Below are positions 15,510 to 23,941 of a DNA stretch of 64,000 bases, piece by piece. The notes below the pieces were generated by a model. The model made no database searches. It was not told the origin of the DNA and saw only the letters and a list, made by a program, of their open reading frames with translations. Position 1 is the first letter of the stretch, and each line of letters begins with the position of its first letter. Source of the DNA: Mycolicibacterium phlei (GTDB taxonomy: Bacteria; Actinomycetota; Actinomycetes; Mycobacteriales; Mycobacteriaceae); contig NZ_CP014475.1 of assembly GCF_001583415.1 (NCBI RefSeq), forward strand, positions 3,596,001 through 3,660,000, given 5' to 3'. The position numbers and the translations under genes are program-made.

Positions 15510-15580
15510 TCCAGGCCGCAACCTGGAACTCCGTCAGCGTTCCGGGCGGAAAGCTAGCCCGGGGGTGCTACCCAGTGCCT

Positions 15581-18052
15581 TTAGGCGGGCGAGAAGTCCA
15601 GGTAGACAGGCACCATCGACGGCATTGCGGTCGCAGTGATTCGCATCCCGCGCCCGCGCACCACTGCGACGAAACTGCCGCCGTTCGCTACCGGTTCGGG
15701 AACGATGTGCGGGTCAGGACTGTTCTCAACCATGACCTGGGTGGCGCCGAAGGGCGCTAGGGTGATCTGTGCCAGGCGACCGCCCGAGGTGTTGGTGAAG
15801 CGATACCTGTCCGGTTCTAAAGTCGTTGCAGACCAAGGGCGACCGCCACTGGCGTCCATCCGGTAGGACTCCACATCCTCACGGACATTCTTGGCTAGAT
15901 CAGATTGGCCGGATTCCTCGAAGTAACGCAGCGCGGCCTCCAGGTTGGGAATTCCTTCAGAGAAGCGGCGTAGCTGGCACTGTGCCTGGCCGAGGTTGTT
16001 GGCGACCTCCGCCCAACCCGAGTAGTTGCCGCGTTCCTTGTAAATCTCTGCCGCCTCTTGGAGCAGCGCGATTGCTTCCTCCAGGTAGGCCTGGTTGTCC
16101 TCGATACGAGCGAGGCGACCGAGGACAGCCCCGAGATTCTTACCTGCGCTGGCGATTCCGGGCTTGTCATCGAGATCTCGACAGATGGACATCGCTTCGC
16201 GTAGTGGTGACAGCGCTTCGGTGTACCTGCCAGCATCTCCCAATGCACCGCCGATGTTGCTCAACGCAGCCGCTTCGCCGCGGCGATGCGGTGGATCAGA
16301 TTCCTGGCAGGCCCGAACGTCTTCCCAGTAGAATTGGACAACTTCATCGACGTCACGACCTTGATCTAGGTACACATTTCCCATGTTGGTGCGGGCCGCG
16401 CCTGCGACCCATTCCAACCCGGCCTCCTCTGCGACCTCCGCAGCTCGTCGAAAGGCTTCGAGTGCGTCGTCGAACTGACGCATCTTCCGCAGAGCGGAAC
16501 CGTAGTGGTTCAGCACGCACGCCGCGTAGTGACGGTTTTCCGCCGCCGGGACAAGAGACGCACCCACGACCGCAACGTCGTGGAATTCTTTGAGCCAGTG
16601 CCGTTGTGATCCCAGTATCTCGCCGAGTCCGACTGCTAAAGCAAGCGTCAGTTCGCGGTACTCACGCTCCGGGCGCTTCGCGACCGACAGGGCGATGGCG
16701 CTTGCCGTAGGGTGCTCTTCCTCGAACCATGCAGCCGCGTGTTGTGCTGTAGGGAAGTATCGCCTGTTGGTGTCGTTCGGCACGCCCGTAAGCCAATCGG
16801 CCGCGGCGCCGACACCCAGCAGGTACTTCACAACGATGACCTTCAGGGCCCGTTCAGCGTCCTCGGGGTGTTCCGCGGACAATTCGGCTGAGTACAGGCG
16901 GAGCAGATCGTGCATGCTCCAGCGGTTTCGCACGTGCTGCTGGATGAGGTGACTCCGGACCAACGCCATCAGTTGCGGGCGTACCGCAGTGTGCGATGCG
17001 TCGATAAGCCATCCGGCTGCCACTAGGCCTACATCCCCGCCTGGAACTACGGAAAGTAACCGGAACAGACGTTTGAGGTTATCCGGCAATCGCCTGTAGG
17101 ACAGCGCAAATGCTGCGCGAACTGAGAGTTCTCCCCCGTAGTCCAGGCTATTGAGCCTGTCCTCCTCGCTCGCTAGCTCAATAACCAGCTCGGAGATCGG
17201 TCGGTCGGGCTCATCGGCCAGGAGGGCGGAGACGATCTGCAGGGCTAGGGGCAAATGATCACAGAGTTCTGCCAACCGCAACGCGGTTTGCGGATCCTCG
17301 ATCAGTCGGGCGTCATCGGGGATGCGGGCCTCGACGGCGCTGACCAAGAGTTCTACCGCGTCGTCGGATTCCATCACACCAACGTCGACGACCTGTGGTT
17401 TCGGCACACTGGCGAAGGTCTCTCGCGTCGTCACGACGACCCGGTGAACGGCGCTGGCCGGCCGCAGTGGACCGAACTGTGAGGGGTCGCTTGCGTTGTC
17501 CAGCCAGAGCAGAACTGATTTTCCTTCTGCTGCGAGGGCGGTGAGTCGCTCTTGGTACTGGATCGCCTGCTCTGCAGGATCAGCGGCGATTTCGGAATCC
17601 TCGACCCCGAGCAGTATCAACAGTTTCGACAGCACAACCGCTGGTTGCACCCGATCGTTGGGATCGTCCGCATAGCCGCGCAGATCGACAAATAGAACTC
17701 GGTCGAACGTGCCAGCTTCCGAAGCCACCGTGGCGGCATGCCGTACTAGCGCGGTCTTTCCTGCCCCTGGGGGGCCACTCACGATGACGATGCTGCTGCT
17801 CATGTCGTGGCCCGATGCAGACAGTCGGTCAGCAATCTGCGTCAACTCTGCTTCGCGACCGACAAATGGGGACGCTTCGACGACCAGCGCGTCAAGGGGA
17901 AGAACTGTTGTGGCTGCCTGCAATTCGGCTAAGCCATCGATGATGACCTGATCAATGCGATAGGCAGCCACACCGCCATCGGTGGCGCTGATATTGATGT
18001 TTCTGACTACACCGTCTTCGTCAGTACGGTGGTCGTCCGGCATTTGGGTCAA
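15581..18052 (-). CDS. STAND NTPase (NB-ARC type) with TPR repeats and a C-terminal beta-rich domain
   Basis: An 823-residue protein. Residues 18-36 hold a short motif (NINISATDGGVAAYRIDQV) shared with the upstream membrane protein. An NB-ARC ATPase follows (FVGREAEL at 63, Walker A GPPGAGKT at 93-100, Walker B-like SVLLWLDNA, sensor VVVTTRE, and the LPLAL motif of STAND ATPases), then a winged-helix stretch and about six TPR repeats (roughly 500-730). The final 85 residues (RYRFTNTSGGRLAQITLAPF and onward) look like a beta-sandwich I cannot name. Start is TTG 18052 (TTGA overlap with the upstream gene) or ATG 18043. STAND-TPR proteins act as switch-like sensors, often in defence or signalling. 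Base use is less GC-biased than in the core genes, suggesting transfer. Confidence 0.85.
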   Translation of the reverse strand: MTQMPDDHRTDEDGVVRNINISATDGGVAAYRIDQVIIDGLAELQAATTVLPLDALVVEASPFVGREAELTQIADRLSASGHDMSSSIVIVSGPPGAGKTALVRHAATVASEAGTFDRVLFVDLRGYADDPNDRVQPAVVLSKLLILLGVEDSEIAADPAEQAIQYQERLTALAAEGKSVLLWLDNASDPSQFGPLRPASAVHRVVVTTRETFASVPKPQVVDVGVMESDDAVELLVSAVEARIPDDARLIEDPQTALRLAELCDHLPLALQIVSALLADEPDRPISELVIELASEEDRLNSLDYGGELSVRAAFALSYRRLPDNLKRLFRLLSVVPGGDVGLVAAGWLIDASHTAVRPQLMALVRSHLIQQHVRNRWSMHDLLRLYSAELSAEHPEDAERALKVIVVKYLLGVGAAADWLTGVPNDTNRRYFPTAQHAAAWFEEEHPTASAIALSVAKRPEREYRELTLALAVGLGEILGSQRHWLKEFHDVAVVGASLVPAAENRHYAACVLNHYGSALRKMRQFDDALEAFRRAAEVAEEAGLEWVAGAARTNMGNVYLDQGRDVDEVVQFYWEDVRACQESDPPHRRGEAAALSNIGGALGDAGRYTEALSPLREAMSICRDLDDKPGIASAGKNLGAVLGRLARIEDNQAYLEEAIALLQEAAEIYKERGNYSGWAEVANNLGQAQCQLRRFSEGIPNLEAALRYFEESGQSDLAKNVREDVESYRMDASGGRPWSATTLEPDRYRFTNTSGGRLAQITLAPFGATQVMVENSPDPHIVPEPVANGGSFVAVVRGRGMRITATAMPSMVPVYLDFSPA

Positions 18053-18417
18053 GACCCTTTACGCTTCCCTCGCCTGCGCATCGATCCGAGGTGCACCTCG
18101 CCCATCTGATAGGCCGCCGCCGATCCGCGGTCAGCGGTGATCGTTATGTTGGTCCCCTCACCGGATGCAGTCTGCTGTCCGACAGCTCCACCATGTATCA
18201 CCTGGCTAGCTCGTGCATCGCGCTCCTGCTTCGCCAACACCCCACTGCTTATGCCGGCCGCGATCGCTATCGCTAGGAGGAGCCATTCCCACCACACGGT
18301 TCCGCCACTCGTCAGGTAGACACCCGCGAACGTCAGTCCGACCGCGGAGATCACCGCAAGCGTCGCCGAAGCCCAAACACGCACCATTCGATCCCCCGGC
18401 CAGGCTTTATCTAGCAC
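18049..18417 (-). CDS. Two-helix membrane protein sharing a motif with the STAND NTPase
   Basis: A 122-residue protein with two membrane helices (about 13-36 and 42-62) and a cytoplasmic or external tail. The tail contains NITITADRGSAAAYQMGEV (residues 90-108), which aligns with residues 18-36 of the NTPase with 8 of 19 identities and several conservative changes. It ends in a basic stretch (RRRGKRKGS). It overlaps the NTPase start by 4 bp, so the two should be co-translated. A membrane effector or anchor recruited through like-with-like motif contact is a reasonable model; no family is recognised. Start is GTG 18417 or ATG 18387. Confidence 0.75.
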   Translation of the reverse strand: MLDKAWPGDRMVRVWASATLAVISAVGLTFAGVYLTSGGTVWWEWLLLAIAIAAGISSGVLAKQERDARASQVIHGGAVGQQTASGEGTNITITADRGSAAAYQMGEVHLGSMRRRGKRKGS

Positions 18418-18583
18418 CTAGAGTCATAACTTAGAGAGTAGTAGTTGCGCTGACCAGCGTCGATGTGCTGTTAGGTGACTGAATCGACGTGTCGCCGCCA
18501 CCGGTCGGTTCTCACAGCCGTCGCACACGTGCAGTTCGGTGCAGCGAAACGTGAGGAAGTGCAGCCGCTGCTCTGACCTGGGG

Positions 18584-18635
18584 TGTCAACGGCAACTGAA
18601 TTTTGATCAGTTGTCGGCAAGTGAATTTTGACCAG
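18584..18635. repeat. Left terminal repeats of the IS21 element
   Basis: Two related copies: GGCAACTGAATTTTGATCAG and GGCAAGTGAATTTTGACCAG. They lie between the element edge and the istB stop at 18643 and match the inverted pair at the right end. Confidence 0.88.
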
Positions 18636-18642
18636 CTGGGGG

Positions 18643-19440
18643 TCATTGTTCCTCGGCAGTGACTGTGGGGACGCGGCCGAGGTCTCGGTCTTTGATGCGG
18701 TAGCTGTCTCCTTTGAGTGAGATGACTTCGGCGTGGTGGACGAGGCGGTCGATCATGGCGGCGGCGACGACGTCGTCGCCGAAGACTTCACCCCAGCGGC
18801 CGAATGGTTTGTTTGAGGTGACGATGAGGCTGGCCCGTTCGTAGCGCGACGACACCAGCTGGAAGAAGAGATTGGCCGCTTCGGGTTCGAAGGGGATGTA
18901 GCCGACTTCGTCGACGACCAACAGCGGGTAGCGGGCGAGCCGAACGAGTTCGGCCTGCAGGGTGCCGCCGTGGTGGGCTGCGGCGAGCCGATCGACCCAT
19001 TGGCTTGCGGTGGCAAACAGGACCCGGTGTCCGGCCTGGCAGGCGCGGATCGCGATCCCGATCGCCAAGTGCGTTTTCCCGGTCCCGGGCGGCCCCAGGA
19101 ACACCACATTGTCACGGGCGGTGACGAAGTCCAGCGTGCCCAGATGGGCGATGAGATCGCGTTTGAGGCCGCGGGCGTGGTCGAAGTCGAACTCCTCCAA
19201 CGACTTGCGCGAGGGAAACCGCGCAGCCCGAATCCTGCCCTCGCCGCCGTGTGACTCACGGGCGGAAACTTCGCGCTGCAGACACGCCGCGAGGAACTCC
19301 TCATAGCTCCACGTCTCAGTCCGGGCCCGCTCGGCGAGCCGCTCGACGGCCTCGCGCAAGGTGGGTGCTTTGAGCGCTCGGGTCAGATAGGCCAGCTCGG
19401 CGCTGACATCACGGCTGCTCGTTGTGGTCTTAACGGCCAT
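18643..19440 (-). CDS. istB: IS21-family helper ATPase IstB
   Basis: A 265-residue AAA+ protein that assembles on target DNA and stimulates the IstA transposase. Marks are the IstB N-terminal helices, Walker A GPPGTGKTH, Walker B PLLVVDEVGYIPF, sensor I SLIVTSNKPF and sensor II region AMIDRLVHHA. The IstA stop and this ATG overlap as TGATG at 19440; GTG 19443 is an alternative. Normal length for the family, no lesion seen. Confidence 0.93.
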   Translation of the reverse strand: MAVKTTTSSRDVSAELAYLTRALKAPTLREAVERLAERARTETWSYEEFLAACLQREVSARESHGGEGRIRAARFPSRKSLEEFDFDHARGLKRDLIAHLGTLDFVTARDNVVFLGPPGTGKTHLAIGIAIRACQAGHRVLFATASQWVDRLAAAHHGGTLQAELVRLARYPLLVVDEVGYIPFEPEAANLFFQLVSSRYERASLIVTSNKPFGRWGEVFGDDVVAAAMIDRLVHHAEVISLKGDSYRIKDRDLGRVPTVTAEEQ

Positions 19441-20678
19441 CACGCCACCGGGCCGTTCAGGTCGGCGGCCAGCGCGTCGTAATCGGTCAATAGCCGCTGC
19501 TCGACTTCTACCTGGCTGGGCAGGGTGAGAACGTCGAACCGATTGCGGCGCATCGCCTTAGCCGCCGCGAGGTGCGCCGGGTCGCTGATGGTTTGGTGCT
19601 TGGCCCAGATTCGGTCGTGGGCGGCGACCAATCGGCCAGCACACCACACCCGCACCCGTGCCAGGTCGGCGACGACCTCGATACGCCGGCCCACCGCAGC
19701 AGGGTGCACCGAGTAGTCGTTGGTGTCCAGGCGCACGTAGTGATCGCGTGGCAGCCGGGCGTGGGTCCGCCACCCGGTAACTGGGTCCACTGGTGGTAGC
19801 GGCAGCATCGCGGCCTTGTCGGCCTCGATCCGATCTGCCGGCCGGCACCGCAGCACTCGATGCTGGCGGTGGTTGGCGCCCACCATCCAGTCGCCGAGCT
19901 GGGTGTTGAAGTCCGTCGGGCTGGTGAACACTCGCCCCGGCAGGAACGCCCGTTCCAGGTAGTCGTGAAAGCGTTCCACCAGCCCCTTGGCTTCCGGATC
20001 GCCGGGCTTGCAGATCACCACCTTGGTAGCCAGTGTTCCGCGGAATGCCTGGCAGGCCGTGGTCAACTCGGGCATGCGCGCCCGCCAGCGACCGACCGCG
20101 CTCTCACCGTCCCAGACGAACACCCGAGGAACTGCCCCCAGTATCGAAACGTGCTGCCACCACCCGGCATACAGATCTTCAGCGGTGCGGGTGGGGATCA
20201 GCAGCGCTGATGCCCACCGGGAATACCCGCACACCATCGTCATCACAGGCAGCGCCGTGGCCGTGCGCACCTGCCCATACCCGACCGGGATTTCAACGTC
20301 GGGGAACCACAGGTCACACTGGGCGATCTCCCCGGCCTGATACATGGTGCGCGAGGCCGGATCTGGTGGCAGATACAGCGGCCGCAGTTCACGCACCCGC
20401 TCGCTGAGGGTACGGATCGAATACTGCCAGCCGATCCGCTCAGCGATCACCGTCGACGGCATCCGCGGATAGGCGCTCAGCAGCTCCCGGATCCGCGGCT
20501 CGGCCTCATCAGCCACCGACCCCGCGGACTCGCGCTCATACTTCGGCGGGCGGTCCGACGCCAACGCCGCCTTGACCGTGTTGCGCGCCACCCCCATCAC
20601 CTGCGCCACTTCGGAAATCGATAACTGCTCTGACCGGCGCAACCGCCGGATCTCTGCCCAGTCCTCCACGCTCAACAC
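19440..20678 (-). CDS. istA: IS21-family transposase IstA
   Basis: A transposase of about 412 residues with an N-terminal helix-turn-helix (LSISEVAQVMGVARNTVKAA) and an rve-type DDE domain: Asp in AQCDLWFPDVEIP, Asp in FVWDGESAVGRW and Glu in KGLVERFHDYLE. The C-terminus has the usual Mu-type beta-barrel segment (YVRLDTNDYSVHP). GTG 20678 (VLSVEDWAEIRR) is preferred because IstA proteins often begin near this point; the frame is open to TTG 20729, which would overlap the right terminal repeats. It cuts and joins the element with IstB. Confidence 0.9.
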   Translation of the reverse strand: MLSVEDWAEIRRLRRSEQLSISEVAQVMGVARNTVKAALASDRPPKYERESAGSVADEAEPRIRELLSAYPRMPSTVIAERIGWQYSIRTLSERVRELRPLYLPPDPASRTMYQAGEIAQCDLWFPDVEIPVGYGQVRTATALPVMTMVCGYSRWASALLIPTRTAEDLYAGWWQHVSILGAVPRVFVWDGESAVGRWRARMPELTTACQAFRGTLATKVVICKPGDPEAKGLVERFHDYLERAFLPGRVFTSPTDFNTQLGDWMVGANHRQHRVLRCRPADRIEADKAAMLPLPPVDPVTGWRTHARLPRDHYVRLDTNDYSVHPAAVGRRIEVVADLARVRVWCAGRLVAAHDRIWAKHQTISDPAHLAAAKAMRRNRFDVLTLPSQVEVEQRLLTDYDALAADLNGPVA

Positions 20679-20719
20679 TCGCTTCCTCCCTGACTCGCCC
20701 GAGCCAAGGGTCTCCAGGA

Positions 20720-20773
20720 AGCTGGTCAAAATTCAGTTGCCGCGCTCTGGTCAGTATTCAGTTGCCGCCGACA
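20720..20773. repeat. Right terminal repeats of the IS21 element
   Basis: Two inverted copies read on the minus strand as GGCAACTGAATACTGACCAG and GGCAACTGAATTTTGACCAG, matching the left pair. The TGGGG target copy follows at 20774-20778. Confidence 0.88.
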
Positions 20774-20922
20774 TGGGGTTATCGACTTGTCTCACGCCGG
20801 CTGCACTCGCGTTTGTCTCACGAAGCGGTTCAATCCCTACAGCCGCGACGGCTTGACCTGGGGTTTTGAAGTGGTCTGCCACGTCGGATGAGATTATGAA
20901 ACGCTGCGTGAGACCCCCCTCG

Positions 20923-21111
20923 TTAGCCCCTCGCCAGGTCGCGGAACGAGGACAGGTGCAGGGTGGATGCGACGGTGCACGTTCGGGTCGGCCCATTGCG
21001 GTGCTTGGCCAGGATGAAGTCCGCCTCGCCCGCTCGCGGGCTGTCGCGGTCGTAGGCATCCGGCCGGTTGATCATGATCACCATATCCGCGTCCTGCTCC
21101 AGTTGACCGCT
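20923..21111 (-). pseudogene. Replicative helicase DnaB, C-terminal fragment
   Basis: Sixty-two codons to a stop read as the last part of a DnaB RecA-like domain: SGQLEQDADMVIMINRPDAY, the segment RAGEADFILAKHRNGP (arginine-finger region) and TVASTLHLSSFRDLA. The order and spacing match the DnaB C-terminus. The frame upstream of Ser-Gly is unrelated, so the ATPase core and N-terminal domain are missing. The chromosomal dnaB lies elsewhere in mycobacteria, so this is a remnant of a duplicated, phage or plasmid helicase gene. No function is expected. Confidence 0.85.
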
Positions 21112-21248
21112 TTGGCGATCACCGGGACGTCGAGCTGGGCTGACCGCCGGCTCCGCCGTGAGCGGCACCCGGTTCGAGGATCTGACCTGGGTGTCGGCCG
21201 GCCGCGAATAACCCGAATTCGACGCCGGCGTCAGGTATATCTGGGCCC

Positions 21249-22106
21249 ATGATCGAGGTGACCCTGCTCGGTACCGGCAGCCCAATCCCCGACGCGCGGC
21301 GCGCGGGCCCGTCGACGCTGGTGCGTGCCGGCGGGCAGACGTTCCTGGTGGACTGCGGCCGCGGGGTGCTGCAGCGGCTGACCGCCGCCGGAGTCGGGGC
21401 CAACCAGCTCTCGGCGCTGCTGCTGACCCACTTCCACAGCGACCACATCGCCGAGCTGGGTGACGTGCTGATCACCCGCTGGGTGTCGACGTTCACTCCG
21501 GATCCGCCGCCGCTGCCGATCATCGGGCCGCCGGGCACCCGCGAGCTCGTCGACGCCATGCTCAAGGCGTTCGCGTTCGACATCAGCTACCGGATCGCCC
21601 ACCACGACGACCTCACCGCCCCGCCCCCGGTCACGGTTCTCGAGTACACCGAGGGCGAGGTGTGGAACAGCGACGGGGTGACGATCCGGGTGGCGCCGAC
21701 GGACCACCGGCCGGTGACGCCGACCATCGGGTTCCGCGTCGAGCACGACGGCGCTTCGGTGGTGCTGGCCGGCGACACGGTGCCGTGCGCGAGCCTTGAC
21801 GAACTGGCCAGGGGTGCGGGGGCGTTGGTGCACACCGTGATTCGCAAGGACCTGGTCGAGCAGATGCCGATGCAGCGGATCCGCGACATCTGCGGTTACC
21901 ACTCGTCGGTCGAACAGGCCGCCCAGACCGCGACGCGCGCCGGGGTCGGGATCCTGATCCTCACCCACTATGTGCCCGCGATCGCGCCCGGCCAGGAGGA
22001 CGAGTGGCGCGCGCTGGCCGCAGCCCACTTCGAGCGGCAGATCGAACTCGGCGACGACCTGCACACCGTCGACGTGCACCCCGGGGTGAGCCGGCCAGCC
22101 GACTGA
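21249..22106 (+). CDS. Metallo-beta-lactamase-fold hydrolase, RNase Z-like (Rv2407-like)
   Basis: A 285-residue MBL-fold protein. The metal-binding motif is THFHSDH (near residue 65), followed by APTDHRP, VLAGDTVPC and a late ILTHYVP His, the layout of the ElaC/RNase Z branch. RNase Z cuts the 3' trailer of tRNA precursors; short actinobacterial members may also have other phosphodiesterase targets. ATG 21249 begins the conserved first strand (IEVTLLGTGSPIP). It is the first core gene after the accessory hotspot and converges on the transglutaminase operon with an 8-bp gap. Confidence 0.85.
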   Translation: MIEVTLLGTGSPIPDARRAGPSTLVRAGGQTFLVDCGRGVLQRLTAAGVGANQLSALLLTHFHSDHIAELGDVLITRWVSTFTPDPPPLPIIGPPGTRELVDAMLKAFAFDISYRIAHHDDLTAPPPVTVLEYTEGEVWNSDGVTIRVAPTDHRPVTPTIGFRVEHDGASVVLAGDTVPCASLDELARGAGALVHTVIRKDLVEQMPMQRIRDICGYHSSVEQAAQTATRAGVGILILTHYVPAIAPGQEDEWRALAAAHFERQIELGDDLHTVDVHPGVSRPAD

Positions 22107-22114
22107 GCGCCGCG

Positions 22115-22954
22115 TCACGCCAGCCGGGTGATCTCCACGACCACGTCGAGATCGGTGGACCCCTCGCCGGAGTAGATGCCCTTCAGCGGCGTGACGTCGG
22201 CGTAGTCGCGGCCCACCCCGACGCTGACGTACTGCTCGGTGATCTCCGAGTCGTTGGTCGGGTCGTAGTCCCACCAGCCGCCGGTCCACGCCTGCACCCA
22301 GGCGTGGCTCTGCCCGTCGATGGTGTCGCCGATCACCGCCTTGCGCTTCGGGTGCAGATACCCCGACACATAGCGGGCCGGAATTCCCATGGAGCGCAAC
22401 AGGATCAGGGTCAGGTGCGCGAAGTCCTGGCACACCCCCTTGCCCTCGCGCAGCGCGTCGAGCCCCGACGAGTGCACCCCGGTGGTGCCGGGCACGTAGT
22501 CCAGCTCACTGCGCACCCACTGGGCGGCGGCCAGCACCGCCTCCTGCGGGGAGTGGTCACGCGCGATCCGCTTGCCCACCCGCGCGATCCGCTTGCTCGC
22601 CGGGGTGTAGTGCGTCGCGGTCAGTACCTCGTCGAACCGGTCGATCACCCGCTCGCTGGCCAACTCCTCCCAGTCGACCTCCTTGTCGGGTCGCTCACCG
22701 GAGTCGGTCTCCACCACCGACGATGACGTCACCTCCAGTTCGGTGTGCGGCGCGTGCAGGTCGAACGCCGTCACCGCGGTCCCCCAGTAGTCGATGTAGC
22801 GGTACGACCGGGTGGCCGGCACCGTCTCGACGCGGTTGAGGATGACGTTCTGGCGTGAGTCCGACCTCGGCGTCAGCCGCGCCTCGTTGAACGACGCGGT
22901 CACCGGCGACTTGTACGCATACCCGGTCGAGTGCACCACCCGCAGTCGCCACAT
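22115..22954 (-). CDS. Transglutaminase-like cysteine protease (Rv2409c-like)
   Basis: A 279-residue protein with an N-terminal beta-sandwich (about residues 1-110) and a transglutaminase-like core. The catalytic Cys is in GKGVCQDFAHL, the His in SHAWVQAW and the Asp in WDYDPTND. In bacteria this family is thought to act as a peptidase rather than a cross-linker. ATG 22954 lies 1 bp after the stop of the alpha-E gene and gives the same length as Rv2409c. Third gene of an ATP-grasp/alpha-E/transglutaminase operon, a set that comparative genomics has linked to making and trimming a peptide tag; the actual product is unknown. Confidence 0.9.
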   Translation of the reverse strand: MWRLRVVHSTGYAYKSPVTASFNEARLTPRSDSRQNVILNRVETVPATRSYRYIDYWGTAVTAFDLHAPHTELEVTSSSVVETDSGERPDKEVDWEELASERVIDRFDEVLTATHYTPASKRIARVGKRIARDHSPQEAVLAAAQWVRSELDYVPGTTGVHSSGLDALREGKGVCQDFAHLTLILLRSMGIPARYVSGYLHPKRKAVIGDTIDGQSHAWVQAWTGGWWDYDPTNDSEITEQYVSVGVGRDYADVTPLKGIYSGEGSTDLDVVVEITRLA

Positions 22955-22955
22955 G

Positions 22956-23927
22956 TCAGATCTCACCTTCCTCGATGACCAGCGACTCGCGCTTGCCCGC
23001 GTCGTGCCACGCCACCCAGGGCGCGGCGTGGAAGTACTGCACCGCCAACGCCTCTCCGACGTCGAAGCAGGTCTTCTGCAGGTGGGCCAGACGCTCCTCC
23101 AGCGACTCCAGCAGCACGCCGGGGCGCATGAACTCCAACTCGCTGCGGGCGCGCCCCAGCAGCCGCTGCGCCTCGGCGGTGGCGCCGAGCCGGTTGTGCG
23201 GGCGCTTCATCAGCTCGTCGAGGCTGTGCTCGGCCAGCCGCAGCGAGAAGAAGATCGACCGCGGGAACAGCCGGTCGAGCATCATGAACTCGACCACCCG
23301 CCCGGCGTCGAGCACACCACGGTAGGTGCGCAGGTAGGTGTCGTGGGCGCCGGCGGAACGCAGCAGCGTCACCCAGGTCGGCGACGACGCGCTGTCACCG
23401 ACGCGGGACAGCAGCAGCCGCACCGTCATGTCGACGCGCTCGATCGCGCGACCCAGCACCATGAACCGGTAGCCGTCGTCGCGCGACAGCGTCGAATCGG
23501 CCAGCCCGGCGAACATCGCCGCCCGGCCCTCGATGTAGGACAGGAACTCGTGCGGGCCCAGGCGCTTGGCGGCGCGTTCCTTCTCGGCCAGCGCGTTGTA
23601 GGTGGTGTTGAGGCACTCCCAGATCTCGGTCGAGGTGACTTCCCGTGCGCCGCGGGCATTTTCCCGCGCCGCCGAGATGGCGTCGACGATCGAGCCCTGG
23701 GTGCCGCGGCTGAACGCGACGATGTCGGTCAGCGACCACACATCCAGCGGATGGTCGGGCGGGGTCATGCCCAGCACGCGCAGCAGGGTGCGCGACGTCT
23801 GGTCGGGGTCGACGCTGGAGTCCTCCAGCAGCTGGTGCACGGTGACGTCGAGGATGCGCGCGGTGTCATCGGCGCGTTCGACGTAGCGGCCGATCCAGTA
23901 CAGCGATTCCGCGTTGCGGGCCAACAT
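22956..23927 (-). CDS. Alpha-E domain protein (DUF403; Rv2410c-like)
   Basis: A 323-residue all-helical protein covering the whole alpha-E family. It opens with LARNAESLYWIGRYVERADD, a hallmark start, and contains conserved Arg/Glu helices (RFMVLGRAIERVDMTVRLLL). No catalytic residue is known; the domain always travels with circularly permuted ATP-grasp and transglutaminase genes, as here (14 bp after the ATP-grasp stop, 1 bp before the transglutaminase start). A scaffold or carrier role is likely. ATG 23927. Confidence 0.9.
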   Translation of the reverse strand: MLARNAESLYWIGRYVERADDTARILDVTVHQLLEDSSVDPDQTSRTLLRVLGMTPPDHPLDVWSLTDIVAFSRGTQGSIVDAISAARENARGAREVTSTEIWECLNTTYNALAEKERAAKRLGPHEFLSYIEGRAAMFAGLADSTLSRDDGYRFMVLGRAIERVDMTVRLLLSRVGDSASSPTWVTLLRSAGAHDTYLRTYRGVLDAGRVVEFMMLDRLFPRSIFFSLRLAEHSLDELMKRPHNRLGATAEAQRLLGRARSELEFMRPGVLLESLEERLAHLQKTCFDVGEALAVQYFHAAPWVAWHDAGKRESLVIEEGEI

Positions 23928-23941
23928 CAGATCTCACCGCC

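Larger units (their letters stand above)
18584..20773 (-). mobile_element. IS21-family insertion sequence, complete
   Basis: A 2190-bp element bounded by related ends, TGTCAACGGCAACTGAAT on the left and TGTCGGCGGCAACTGAAT (inverted) on the right. Each end carries a second inner copy ending in GAATTTTGACCAGC, the multiple terminal repeats typical of IS21. A 5-bp direct repeat TGGGG flanks it (18579-18583 and 20774-20778). It carries istA and istB on the minus strand with touching genes. Both frames are intact, so the element may be active. It landed between the STAND gene pair and the DnaB fragment. Confidence 0.92.

Noticed and set aside
18418..18583. Gene or RNA between the membrane protein and the IS21 element
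   Set aside because: No open frame with coding sense, no clear promoter or stable hairpin seen in this 166-bp gap.
20779..20922. Repeated GTCTCACG words near the DnaB fragment
   Set aside because: Short 8-9 bp words in direct and inverted order; too short and irregular to call a repeat family or origin.
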